The notes under the pieces: generated by a model | Seen by the model: the letters and a program-made list of their open reading frames with translations, nothing else | Database searches by the model: none | Told to the model about the DNA's origin: nothing | In this document: piece after piece, positions 27,476 to 35,620 of the stretch | Numbering within the stretch: position 1 is the first letter of the stretch | Layout of the letters: each line of letters starts with the position of its first letter | Program-made: the position numbers and the translations under genes | Assembly: GCF_001655685.1 (NCBI RefSeq) | Contig: NZ_LYVF01000197.1 | Span: 1-64,000 of the forward strand | From: Desulfotomaculum copahuensis | Lineage (GTDB): Bacteria > Bacillota > Desulfotomaculia > Desulfotomaculales > Desulfovirgulaceae | Reading direction: 5' to 3' | Length of the DNA: 64,000 bases

Positions 27476-29383
27476 CTATAGTGCCTTGCTCCGGATCTCT
27501 TCCTGCACCCGTGCCAAAAAATCGTCTACGGAAAAGGAACCAAGGTCGCCACCGGACCGGTGGCGGACGGAAACGGCGCCGGACGCGGCCTCACGGTCAC
27601 CAATGACCAGCATGTAGGGAATTTTTTGCGCCTGGGCCTCACGGATTTTATAATTGACTTTTTCGTTGCGTTCATCCAGTTCCACCCGGATGCCGCCTGC
27701 TTCCAGCCGGCGGCCCACCTCCCGGGCGTAATCCAGGTGCCGGCCGGCTATGGGCAGTACCTTCACCTGCACCGGTGCCAGCCAGACGGGGAAGGCGCCG
27801 GCAAAATGCTCGGTCAGGATGCCGATAAACCGTTCGATGCTGCCGAAAACCACCCGGTGAATCATCACCGGCCGGTGCTTTTGTCCGTCCTCACCGACGT
27901 AGGTAAGGTCGAACTTCTCCGGCATCAGGAAGTCCAGCTGAATGGTGCCGCATTGCCAGGTGCGCCCGAGACAGTCCTCCAGGTGAAAGTCGATCTTGGG
28001 CCCGTAAAAGGCACCATCGCCTTCGTTAACTTTATAATCCATGCCGCGGGCCTGCAAGGCTTCTTCCAGGGCGGCAGTGGCCGTATCCCAGATCTCGTCC
28101 GAGCCCATGGAATTTTCCGGCCGGGTGGAAAGCTCCACCTTGTAATTAAAGCCGAATACTCCGTAAAAATAATCCACCAGGTCGATCACGCCGATGATTT
28201 CTTCCCGGATCTGGGCGGGCAGCATGAAAATATGGGCATCGTCCTGAGTGAAACAGCGTACACGCATCAGACCGTGCAGCACGCCGGAAAGCTCGTGCCG
28301 GTGCACCAGACCCAGCTCGGCCAGCCGGACGGGCAAATCCCGGTAGCTGTGCAGATGACTGCGGTAAACCAGGATGCCGCCGGGGCAGTTCATCGGCTTG
28401 ACGGCGTAGTCGGCCTCGTCGATACGGGTGAAGTACATGTTTTCCCGGTAGTGCTCCCAGTGTCCGGATCTTTCCCAAAGGGCACGGTTTAAAATGATCG
28501 GGGTACGGATCTCCTGGTAGCCCCGCATGCGGTGTTCATCCCGCCAGAATTGCTCCAGCTCGTTGCGCAGGACCATGCCTTTGGGATGAAAGAAGGGAAA
28601 GCCCGGCCCTTCCTCCTGGATGCTGAACAGGTCCAGTTCGGCGCCCAACTTCCGGTGGTCCCGGCGCTTGGCCTCCTCAATGCGGAAGAGATGCTCCTCC
28701 AACTGCGATTTCTTGGGAAAAGCAGTGCCGTAAATGCGTTGCAGCATTTTGTTCTTTTCACTGCCCCGCCAGTAGGCACCGGCCACACCGGTCAGCTTGA
28801 CGGCCTTCAAGCGCCCGGTGGAAGGCACGTGGGGACCGGCGCAAAGGTCGGTGAAGTCGCCCTGCTGATAACAGGAAATGACGGCATCCTCCGGCAAATC
28901 GTTGATCAACTCTTCCTTATAGGTCTCACCGGCAGCCCCGAACCTGTCCAGCGCTTCCCGGCGGGTCACTTCGAAACGATTGAACGGCAGATCTTCCTTG
29001 ACGATCTTTTCCATTTCCGCCTGGATTTTTGCCAGCTGTTCCGGGGTGAAGGGACGGGGCACGTCGAAATCGTAGTAAAAACCGCCGGCGATGGCCGGGC
29101 CGATGGCCAGCCGGGCTTCCGGAAAAACCTTTTTCACCGCCTGGGCCAGAACGTGGGCGGTACTGTGCCGGAAAGCCTGACGGCCTTCCGGATCATCAAA
29201 AGTAAAAAACTGCACGGCCGCATCATGTTCCAGCGGGTAACCCAGATCCACCAACCGGCCGTCCACTGCGGCCACCAGCGCCTCCCGGCCCAGACGGGGG
29301 CTGATCTCACCGGCCACAGCGGCACAAGTGGTGCCGGGAGGATATTCCCGCACGGAACCGTCCTTCAATGTTACTTTAACCAT
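27476..29383 (-). CDS. thrS: Threonyl-tRNA synthetase
   Basis: A 635-residue class II synthetase for tRNA-Thr. Order: TGS domain (MVKVTLKDGSVREYPPGTT), N2 editing domain with HSTAHVLAQAVKKVFP and the YYDFD strand, catalytic core with motif 2 (YRSHLHSYRDLPVRLAELGLVHRHE split) and motif 3 (RVVFGSIERFIGILTEH), and the anticodon-binding domain (PVQVKVLPIAGRHLDYAREV). Zinc ligands lie in MNCPGG and HRVVFG. The ATG at 29383 has GGGAG 9 nt upstream. Its leader is a threonine T-box. Confidence 0.98.
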   Translation of the reverse strand: MVKVTLKDGSVREYPPGTTCAAVAGEISPRLGREALVAAVDGRLVDLGYPLEHDAAVQFFTFDDPEGRQAFRHSTAHVLAQAVKKVFPEARLAIGPAIAGGFYYDFDVPRPFTPEQLAKIQAEMEKIVKEDLPFNRFEVTRREALDRFGAAGETYKEELINDLPEDAVISCYQQGDFTDLCAGPHVPSTGRLKAVKLTGVAGAYWRGSEKNKMLQRIYGTAFPKKSQLEEHLFRIEEAKRRDHRKLGAELDLFSIQEEGPGFPFFHPKGMVLRNELEQFWRDEHRMRGYQEIRTPIILNRALWERSGHWEHYRENMYFTRIDEADYAVKPMNCPGGILVYRSHLHSYRDLPVRLAELGLVHRHELSGVLHGLMRVRCFTQDDAHIFMLPAQIREEIIGVIDLVDYFYGVFGFNYKVELSTRPENSMGSDEIWDTATAALEEALQARGMDYKVNEGDGAFYGPKIDFHLEDCLGRTWQCGTIQLDFLMPEKFDLTYVGEDGQKHRPVMIHRVVFGSIERFIGILTEHFAGAFPVWLAPVQVKVLPIAGRHLDYAREVGRRLEAGGIRVELDERNEKVNYKIREAQAQKIPYMLVIGDREAASGAVSVRHRSGGDLGSFSVDDFLARVQEEIRSKAL

Positions 29384-29403
29384 TAAACAGCTCTCCCTTG
29401 TCA

Positions 29404-29675
29404 TAAAATAAACAACCCCGCCCCTGACTGAATTCAGGGACGGGGATTTTTCCGCGGTTCCACCCTGCTTGACTGCCGGCACAAAGGCCGGCGGCCCGGC
29501 TTTTTAACGGATAACGGCCGTCGTCCGGCACGCTTACCAACCGGTGGCACCGGCCTTCAGCGGGCGGCTCCGGGGTGGTTTTCAACCGGTCACATAGCCG
29601 GGGGTACTTTCAGCCACGGTACCCCCTCTCTGAGGAGGGACAGGTTTACTTTTCCCCATCATCGCTGATTATTAT
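29404..29675 (-). promoter_or_regulatory. T-box riboswitch, threonine type
   Basis: The thrS leader contains stem I features (CAGAGAGGGGGTACC, GTGGCTGAAAGTACCCCC) and a specifier loop GAAA-ACC-ACC, with Thr codon ACC at 29577-29579. The canonical T-box AGGGTGGAACCGCGG lies at 29452-29466, and a terminator CCCCGTCCCTGA-ATTCAG-TCAGGGGCGGGG at 29416-29445 is followed by TTGTTTATTTT. Low charging of tRNA-Thr should favour antitermination. Confidence 0.95.
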
Positions 29676-29681
29676 AAATGT

Positions 29682-29710
29682 ATTATATTGAGCAAACGGC
29701 TATTTGTCAA
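29682..29710 (-). promoter_or_regulatory. Promoter of thrS
   Basis: On the reverse strand TTGACA (29705-29710) and TATAAT (29682-29687) are 17 bp apart: both boxes match the sigma-A consensus perfectly. Confidence 0.92.
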
Positions 29711-29731
29711 CCGGCGCTGCAAAGCACATAA

Positions 29732-29768
29732 AAATGCCCCCGGCCGGATAAGTTTATCCATACGGGGG
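29732..29768 (-). terminator. Terminator after ytxC
   Basis: On the reverse strand CCCCCG...GGATAA-AC-TTATCC...CGGGGG forms an extended stem, followed by CATTTTTATG. It lies 8 bp past the ytxC stop and just upstream of the thrS promoter. Confidence 0.85.
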
Positions 29769-29775
29769 ATGACAA

Positions 29776-30657
29776 TTAATTTTTCTTCCGGCACAGTTCA
29801 CAGCCGGTACATTCGCACACCCGGCCGGAAAATACACTTTTGATCGTTTCCAGTGTGCTGTCCTGCATGCCGCCACCCCCGGTATGATAAACAATCTGCC
29901 CGGGAGCCAGTGTGATCAGGGCGCTGATCAACAGATCATCATAACTGATTTCATTTTTAACCACATCCAGGATGAACCCTTCCAGGTAATCACTGTTGAT
30001 CACCTGCTTTTGTTCATCCAGGAGTTGAAAAACCCCGCCGGATGAAACAAGTACATGTACCATGTCCACGCGGGGCTCCTGAATCTCGACAAAATATTTG
30101 AGCAACTGGACGAACTCCTTGTATTCCCGCTCCAGTAAAAATTCATCCACCGCCCGGTCGACGGCTTCCTGCAGTTCCTCCATGTATTCTTTGAGCCGGA
30201 AACGGATAAATCCTTCCAGGACAATTTGATTGTTCTGACCCAGAAATTCATCTATCTTTTTGCGCACCCTGCACCGGCGGTGCAACTGGTAAACCATACT
30301 CCTGCCTTCCCCGTCATGACCGGTGTATTGCGTGGCATAATTAAAGATGTCCCGGCGTTCGTCTTCATTGAAAAAGTAATAGTTCTCCCGGATGATATCC
30401 CGGAGCAAAAATTTTTCCCACTGGCCCAGAATAAGATCCGAAAGAATATCGGCAATATGTTGTTTTAACTTGTCACCCCCGTCAACCCGGCAGGGTTCTT
30501 CCCGGCCCGTCACACGGAAAAAGGTAAGGTTTCCGGCCGGGCTTTCTTCCAGTTTGACCTGCAATCCCATGTTTTTTAACAACTCGAACTCCCGGTACAG
30601 GCGGGTTTTAATTAAATCCTGATGCCTGGCGGCACCGATGGAAATAGTTTGCGCCAC
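29776..30657 (-). CDS. ytxC: YtxC-like sporulation protein
   Basis: A 293-residue protein resembling the putative sporulation protein YtxC, a mostly helical cytoplasmic protein of unknown biochemical function found in spore-formers close to thrS. Recognisable stretches are YYFFNEDERRDIF, FIRFRLKEYMEELQEAVDRAVDEFLLEREYKEFV (split) and PRVDMVHVLV. The C-terminus ends in a cysteine cluster CECTGCELCRKK that could bind metal; I am not sure it is typical of the family. GTG at 30657 is favoured, with GGAAGGAG 8 nt upstream, over a GTG three codons earlier that abuts the site. TATAAT at about 30684 may be its -10. Confidence 0.82.
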   Translation of the reverse strand: MAQTISIGAARHQDLIKTRLYREFELLKNMGLQVKLEESPAGNLTFFRVTGREEPCRVDGGDKLKQHIADILSDLILGQWEKFLLRDIIRENYYFFNEDERRDIFNYATQYTGHDGEGRSMVYQLHRRCRVRKKIDEFLGQNNQIVLEGFIRFRLKEYMEELQEAVDRAVDEFLLEREYKEFVQLLKYFVEIQEPRVDMVHVLVSSGGVFQLLDEQKQVINSDYLEGFILDVVKNEISYDDLLISALITLAPGQIVYHTGGGGMQDSTLETIKSVFSGRVCECTGCELCRKKN

Positions 30658-30867
30658 GGCCTTCACTCCTTCCGCACATCTATTATATGTGCGCCCGGAA
30701 TACGGTATACGGTTTGGCCGGCCGCCATATTACGGGGAAACATGCCGGCCGGAGTGGTTGGCTTTGCTGTAAAAAGATTATGAAAATTGAAGGAAATTTA
30801 AATCCCGGAGCCAATATATTAACTTATGTAAAACTTTATAATGTGACCATTTGACAGGGGGGGTTTT

Positions 30868-31098
30868 ATGAAAGCGGTTCTGGATCGTCTGGGGGGGGAG
30901 TATGCAGTGGTATTGCTGGGACAGGAGCAGTTCCGGCTGGTTCTGCCCCTGTCCTGCCTGCCGGGGGGAGCCCGGGAAAATGACATCCTGGAAGTTTCAA
31001 TTAATATCGGTCCGCGAAAAAACTATGAGAAGCGGCAAAAAATCAGCCGACTGCACGCCAGGACAACTCGGGCGCCGATGTTGAATAATCGGTACTAA
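30868..31098 (+). CDS. DUF3006 family protein
   Basis: A 76-residue protein of the DUF3006 type: [34 protein letters not shown] (split), then REGD-like ENDILEVS and a basic C-terminal helix. The family is small, common in Firmicutes, often next to secreted nucleases or hydrolases, with unknown function. A run AGGGGGGG lies directly upstream of the ATG. TATAAT at 30833-30838 could be the -10, without a clear -35. The last 56 bp overlap the 3' end of the convergent CoA-transferase gene. Confidence 0.8.
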   Translation: MKAVLDRLGGEYAVVLLGQEQFRLVLPLSCLPGGARENDILEVSINIGPRKNYEKRQKISRLHARTTRAPMLNNRY

Positions 31099-32434
31099 TC
31101 CGGTTACTGCGTGTCCAAATTTTCATTTTCTCCGCCGCTTTGATCAATTCTTCCCGGAAATCCGGATGGGCGATGGAAATGAGGGCCTCCGCCCGTTCCC
31201 AGGTGGATTTGCCCTTCAGGTTGACCATGCCGTATTCGGTGACTACATACATCACCGTGGAGCGGGAAGTGGTCACAATGGCGCCCGGGCTTAGTGTGGG
31301 CGTTATGCGTGAGTGCAATTGCCCGTTTTTGTCTTCAAATGTTGAACTGATGCAGATAAAGGCCTTGCCGCCGCGGGAAAGGAACGCCCCTTCGGTGAAA
31401 TCCACCTGCCCGCCGGTGCCGCTGATCTGCCGTGTTCCGGCGGACTCGGAGCAAACCTGACCGAACAGATCAATTTCCACTGCATTATTGATTGCCACCA
31501 CCCGGTCGTTTTGCGAAATGATTTGGGGTGAATTGGTATAATCCACCGGATAGCTGGCGCACAGGGGATTATTGTTCAAGAACCGGTATAATTTCTTGCT
31601 GCCCAAGGCAAAAGTGAAGACCATTTTGCCCTTGTCTATGTTTTTGCGCTTTCCGGTTATTTTACCGGCCAGATACATATCCATCATGGCGTCCACCATC
31701 ATCTCGGTATGAACGCCCAGGTCTTTCAAATCCGAACAGGCAATCAGTTTACCGACCGCATTGGGCAGACTGCCGATGCCCAACTGGATACAGGAACCGT
31801 CCTCAATGGATTGCACGATAATTTTGGCGATCCTGGCGTCACAAGCATTGATTTCCGGTTGCGGCAGTTCGGGAACCGGCCAATTGCTGCTTTCCACGAT
31901 GTAATCCACATCGGAAATATGCACAAATTCCTGATTGCCGCCCAGGCAGCGGGGCATATTTTCATTAACCTCGACAATGACCACCCTGGCCCGTTCAATG
32001 GCAGCCAGGGTAGCCGAGTTGTTGAACCCGAAATTAAAGCAACCGTGCTCATCCATCGGGGTTACCGTCAACATGCAAACGTCGACATCCATATTTTCCC
32101 GGTAATAAGTAGGCACTTCCCGGTAAAGGATGGGAATATAATAACACAGCCCCTGATCACACAACTTGCGGTCCCCGCCGCTAAAATGCCAGTTATTATA
32201 AATAAAATGCCTTTGTTCCGGATCCACCTGCACTACTTTCGGCGCCCCCACCACCCGGGTTACCGCACGGATACGCACATCATGCAACTCATTCTTGCGG
32301 CGGGCCAGGGCTGCATCTAGATCCACCACCTGACCGCCGAACTGACCATAATCCACCCAGTCACCCGGTTTGACCACCTTTACCGCCTCGTCCGCGCTGA
32401 CCAGTTTCCTCCTGTACTCTTCCCGGTAATTCAT
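31043..32434 (-). CDS. Acetyl-CoA hydrolase/transferase family CoA-transferase
   Basis: A 463-residue enzyme of the two-domain CoA-transferase family that includes 4-hydroxybutyrate and butyryl-CoA:acetate CoA-transferases. It moves CoA between an acyl-CoA and a carboxylate such as acetate. Supporting motifs: [13 protein letters not shown], the glycine-rich [29 protein letters not shown] (residues about 238-253, with the likely catalytic glutamate), and [22 protein letters not shown]. The exact substrate cannot be told from sequence. The ATG at 32434 has GGGGGG 6 nt upstream. The last roughly 30 residues after KMKIW are beyond the usual end of the family and lie over the DUF3006 gene. Confidence 0.88.
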   Translation of the reverse strand: MNYREEYRRKLVSADEAVKVVKPGDWVDYGQFGGQVVDLDAALARRKNELHDVRIRAVTRVVGAPKVVQVDPEQRHFIYNNWHFSGGDRKLCDQGLCYYIPILYREVPTYYRENMDVDVCMLTVTPMDEHGCFNFGFNNSATLAAIERARVVIVEVNENMPRCLGGNQEFVHISDVDYIVESSNWPVPELPQPEINACDARIAKIIVQSIEDGSCIQLGIGSLPNAVGKLIACSDLKDLGVHTEMMVDAMMDMYLAGKITGKRKNIDKGKMVFTFALGSKKLYRFLNNNPLCASYPVDYTNSPQIISQNDRVVAINNAVEIDLFGQVCSESAGTRQISGTGGQVDFTEGAFLSRGGKAFICISSTFEDKNGQLHSRITPTLSPGAIVTTSRSTVMYVVTEYGMVNLKGKSTWERAEALISIAHPDFREELIKAAEKMKIWTRSNRISTDYSTSAPELSWRAVG

Positions 32435-32899
32435 TGGTTACCCCCCATTAACCCGTTCTGATTTTGATTAAATTTTATTTGACTGTTTACCCGGGTTTTA
32501 TGTTATGCAACAGGCATACCTGGCCGCGGGAAAATGCCAAACAATTCATTTTGTTTGAATTTTCATGGTTTGCGGCCAATAGCAAAGATTGCCGAAGCGC
32601 GGTAAGGGCTGCTCAACCGGCCTCCCCATGTCTACCCGGTATACACATACTGTTGACATGTATTACTGTTTACACCGGTTTGCAATAAAAGAAAGCCATC
32701 CTTTCCGGCCGGGGCATTGTGAAACGCCGGACTTGCCTGGCGGCGGTATGAACCGCCGGAAAACGTCATTGACCGGAAAAAGATTGAATGAGCAGGAATA
32801 TTCCCATAACATAAAAGGAGAAAATTCCTTAGTAAAGGGGGGAATCCCGGCCGGGCGTCATGATAAGTGCATAAGTACCGTCCCGGGCGGGAAAGGGAT
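32435..32899. other. Divergent intergenic region, 465 bp
   Basis: No credible gene is present. It separates the CoA-transferase gene from the CBS gene. An inverted repeat CAAACAA-TTCATT-TTGTTTG lies at 32538-32557 and could be an operator for either gene. TTGACA at 32652-32657 has no matching -10 at the right distance. AAAGGGAT before 32900 is the CBS gene ribosome site. Confidence 0.5.
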
Positions 32900-33397
32900 A
32901 TGGCAGAAAAGCTGGTCAAGGAGATCATGGTGCCGGTAAGCGGCTACGCCACGGTACACGCCAACGATACGCTGGCCACCGCCATCCATGTGCTGCGTGA
33001 ATCTTTCACCCGGGACAACTGGGGTGTGGTCACCGGCCACCGCTCGGTGCTGGTGCTGGACGACCGGGAGGATCTGGTGGGCATTCTGACCATCCGGACC
33101 ATCCTCAAGGCGATTGAAGTGCAGTCCATCGGACCGTCATGGGCCAGCCTTTTCGCCGGGCCGATCATCAAAAGCGGGCTGAACATGCCGGTACGGGAAG
33201 TAATGCGGCCGGTGGTCAAGCCTTATGTCAAAGCCAACGATACCGTCACCCAGGCCATCCATACGCTGCTTAGAAGCCAGGTCAACATCCTGCCCGTGCT
33301 GGACCGGGGCAAAGTGGTGGGCATCGTGCGTTCGATCGACTTCTTTGAAATTATCGGTGAGATCCTGGGCAATGGGGAAATCAAGCAGTGGGCGTGA
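32900..33397 (+). CDS. CBS-pair domain protein
   Basis: A 165-residue protein made only of two CBS motifs: VKEIMVPVSGYATVHANDTLATAIHVLRE...LVLDDREDLVGILTIRTIL and VREVMRPVVKPYVKANDTVTQAIHTLLRSQVNILPVLDRGKVVGIVRSIDFFE (given in parts). Such stand-alone pairs bind adenosine nucleotides and usually act as sensors of energy state on a partner protein; the partner here is unknown. A linker of about 25 residues between the motifs (VQSIGPSWASLFAGPIIKSG) is unusual. The ATG at 32900 follows AAAGGGAT. Confidence 0.88.
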   Translation: MAEKLVKEIMVPVSGYATVHANDTLATAIHVLRESFTRDNWGVVTGHRSVLVLDDREDLVGILTIRTILKAIEVQSIGPSWASLFAGPIIKSGLNMPVREVMRPVVKPYVKANDTVTQAIHTLLRSQVNILPVLDRGKVVGIVRSIDFFEIIGEILGNGEIKQWA

Positions 33398-33416
33398 GCT
33401 ACTAGTAAATAGATAA

Positions 33417-33456
33417 GGGGACAGTTCCGATGTTTTTTCACATTAGAACTGTCCCC
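33417..33456. repeat. GGGGACAGTTC inverted repeat
   Basis: A perfect 11-bp inverted repeat: GGGGACAGTTC (33417-33427) and GAACTGTCCCC (33446-33456), with an 18-bp loop containing a T-run. It starts 20 bp after the CBS gene stop. The GGGGAC word recurs near 27462-27475 and 50859-50908. Elements of this look are scattered in related genomes, possibly as REP/RAYT-type repeats (inference). Confidence 0.7.
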
Positions 33457-33482
33457 AATGTCACCACGTGTCACCATGTTAC

Positions 33483-33508
33483 AACACCGGGGTGGTGACC
33501 CCGGTGTT
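33483..33508. terminator. Strong hairpin downstream of tRNA-Val
   Basis: AACACCGGGGT-GGTG-ACCCCGGTGTT is a perfect 11-bp stem. There is no T-run on either side beyond TTT on the + strand, so it may be a weak terminator for the CBS gene or the tRNA, or a mobile repeat. Confidence 0.5.
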
Positions 33509-33512
33509 TCTG

Positions 33513-33532
33513 ATTGCTGTAAAATTGCTGTA
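33513..33532. repeat. Short direct repeats beside tRNA-Val (possible attachment-site remnant)
   Basis: ATTGCTGTA occurs at 33513-33521 and again at 33524-33532, 50-70 bp beyond the 3' end of the tRNA gene. Closely spaced repeats beside a tRNA 3' end resemble integrase arm sites. No integrase gene or second tRNA 3'-end copy was found in the window. Confidence 0.35.
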
Positions 33533-33581
33533 GAGCTGCCCCTTCGGCCAACCGGTCAAACCCTGAAACCCTTGATTTTAC

Positions 33582-33656
33582 TGGTGGGCGGGAGAAGAAT
33601 TGAACTTCCGACCTTCTGCGTGTCAAGCAGACGTTCTCCCACTGAACTACCCGCCC
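33582..33656 (-). tRNA. tRNA-Val (anticodon GAC)
   Basis: The reverse strand folds as a complete cloverleaf. The acceptor stem is GGGCGGG/CCCGCCC, D-arm GTTCAGTGGGAGAAC, anticodon stem-loop TCTGC-TTGACAC-GCAGA (anticodon at 33622-33624), T-arm TCGGAAGTTCAATTCTTC-type with GTTCAATTC loop, discriminator A and an encoded CCA (33582-33584). It is 75 nt long and stands alone. Confidence 0.97.
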
Positions 33657-33678
33657 ACATTACCTGCAACGTAAATAT

Positions 33679-33707
33679 ATTATCACTGATTTAAGTCAAA
33701 ATGTCAA
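33679..33707 (-). promoter_or_regulatory. Promoter of tRNA-Val
   Basis: On the reverse strand TTGACA (33702-33707) and GATAAT (33679-33684) are 17 bp apart, about 20 bp before the mature tRNA 5' end. Confidence 0.82.
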
Positions 33708-33844
33708 GGGTGTTTAGCTGCACGCAAGCGTGTGCGCAGGGCATATCGACATCACCCACTGAATCCACCGGGGGCGGCTCCAGCATAATAGTATATCCCG
33801 CCATTTTTCCGGCTATGCTATAACGAAAAAGCTAAGGCGGAAAT

Positions 33845-35548
33845 ATGATGGGAATTTTGCGTTCCCGGCGCATGGCCGGATTGTTTTACATCCTGTTTTT
33901 TTGCTTTCTTTTGATGGTGGCGCACCTGGCGGTAATACAATTAGTACGCGGGGATCACTACGCCTTTAAAGCACTGGAACAAGAAACCATGTCCGTGGAC
34001 CTGGAGGACTACCCGCGGGGACAAATCCTGGACCGGCACCTGCAATCACTGACCGGTGAAACGAAAGCCAACCGGGTGGTGGTTTTCCCCGGGCTGATCC
34101 CCGGACGGGAAGCTGTGGCGGTCAAACTGGCCGGCATTCTAAACGTTGATCCGGTATCGCTGACCCCTTTTCTGACCGGGGATCCCTGCTACCTGCCCTT
34201 CACCCTCACCCCGGCACAGTCTGCTGCCATCCGCAAACAAAACTGGCCGGGCGTTCTGGTGCTGCCGGTCAGTTTTCGCTATGGCGCACACCCGCTGGCG
34301 AACCAGGTGACCGGTTACCTGGGACACATCGACTCCGGCAGTGAACTGGCCGCCCTGAATCAAAACAGCTCCAAGGAATACCGTCTGGGCGACTGGGTGG
34401 GCAAGGCCGGACTGGAAAAGTACTATGAGCCTGAACTCAAAGCCACCCGCCCCCTGGCTGCGGCACGCGTATTCATAGATGCCGCCGGCCGGCCGCTGCC
34501 GGGGGTGCACGTGAACAGCCGGGAACCGGATCCCGGGCGCGACGACGTGGTCACCACCATTGACGCCGGTATTCAGCGCAAAGTGGAAGCAATCATGGAT
34601 AAAAAAATTGACAAGGGGGCGGTGGTGGTCATGGATCCCCATACCGGGGATATTCTGGCCATGGCCAGCCGCCCGTCCTTTGATCCGCAGCCGGACAAAC
34701 TGCCCCATTATCTGGCCAGTTCGCCCCAGGGAGCATTTCTGGATCAGTGCACCACTCTTTTCCAGCCCGGCTCGGTGTTTAAAATTGTAGTCGCCGCCGC
34801 GGCACTGGCCGAGGGAGCGGTTACACCCCAAAGCACCTTTACTTGTCTCGGCGACAAGGATCCACTGGTGCACTGCTGGTATGCCCCCGGACACGGCACC
34901 ATTACCTTTGCCCGCGGTTTCGCCGAATCGTGCGATCCCACTTTTGCCCAGGTGGGGCTGAAACTGGGCGCGGCAAAGTTGATTAAATACGCCCGGCTTT
35001 TCGGCATGGACAACCAGCAAATCACCGGTTATCCGGTGCCCCGGGACAACCGGCAAAATTTACAGCTGATCGCCGCTCCCCATGCCCTGGTGAACAGCAG
35101 CATCGGCCAGGGACCGGTGCTGGAGACGCCGGTGCAGATCGCAGCCATGCTCAATGTGATTGTCAACAACGGGGTATATATCCAGCCCCGCCTGGTGAAG
35201 GAAATCCGTTCGTCCGGCGGACGGGTGGTCAAGACTTTTCCGGCGGCACCCGGCAAACGGGCGATACCGCCGGCCACCGCGGAAGAGATGCGCCGACTGC
35301 TTTATCTGGTCACCACCCGGGGTACCGGCCAGGCGGGCTACGTATCCGGTTACGGTAGCGCCGGTAAAACAGGCACCGCCCAGGTGGACGGCCGGGGCAA
35401 GTTGAATGCCTGGTTTTGCGGCTATGCCCCGGTGGACCATCCCCGTTACGTGGTAGTGGTGCTGGCCCGGGGGGACGGTGTAAGTGGCGGCGCTTCGGCG
35501 GCGCCGGTTTTCCAGGAAATCATCAACAGTTTGATGGCGTCAAAATAA
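33845..35548 (+). CDS. Class B penicillin-binding protein (transpeptidase)
   Basis: A 567-residue monofunctional transpeptidase with an N-terminal membrane anchor (residues about 12-35), a dimerisation domain (DYPRGQILDRHLQSL) and a penicillin-binding domain. The serine box is PGSVFKI, the second motif is SCD in ESCDPTFAQ, and the third is KTGTAQ. Class B enzymes more often read SxN; SSD-type motifs are known from PBP2. The position far from a division or rod-shape cluster leaves its role open; SpoVD/FtsI-like and PBP2-like functions are both possible. The ATG has AAGGCGG 4 nt upstream, and a second ATG follows at once. Confidence 0.9.
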   Translation: MMGILRSRRMAGLFYILFFCFLLMVAHLAVIQLVRGDHYAFKALEQETMSVDLEDYPRGQILDRHLQSLTGETKANRVVVFPGLIPGREAVAVKLAGILNVDPVSLTPFLTGDPCYLPFTLTPAQSAAIRKQNWPGVLVLPVSFRYGAHPLANQVTGYLGHIDSGSELAALNQNSSKEYRLGDWVGKAGLEKYYEPELKATRPLAAARVFIDAAGRPLPGVHVNSREPDPGRDDVVTTIDAGIQRKVEAIMDKKIDKGAVVVMDPHTGDILAMASRPSFDPQPDKLPHYLASSPQGAFLDQCTTLFQPGSVFKIVVAAAALAEGAVTPQSTFTCLGDKDPLVHCWYAPGHGTITFARGFAESCDPTFAQVGLKLGAAKLIKYARLFGMDNQQITGYPVPRDNRQNLQLIAAPHALVNSSIGQGPVLETPVQIAAMLNVIVNNGVYIQPRLVKEIRSSGGRVVKTFPAAPGKRAIPPATAEEMRRLLYLVTTRGTGQAGYVSGYGSAGKTGTAQVDGRGKLNAWFCGYAPVDHPRYVVVVLARGDGVSGGASAAPVFQEIINSLMASK

Positions 35549-35620
35549 CACCGGATCATTTGCCCAACCGAGCCGGAATAGGATGTCCGGCTGGATGCCA
35601 ACCGGATGCAATGCAAGTCA

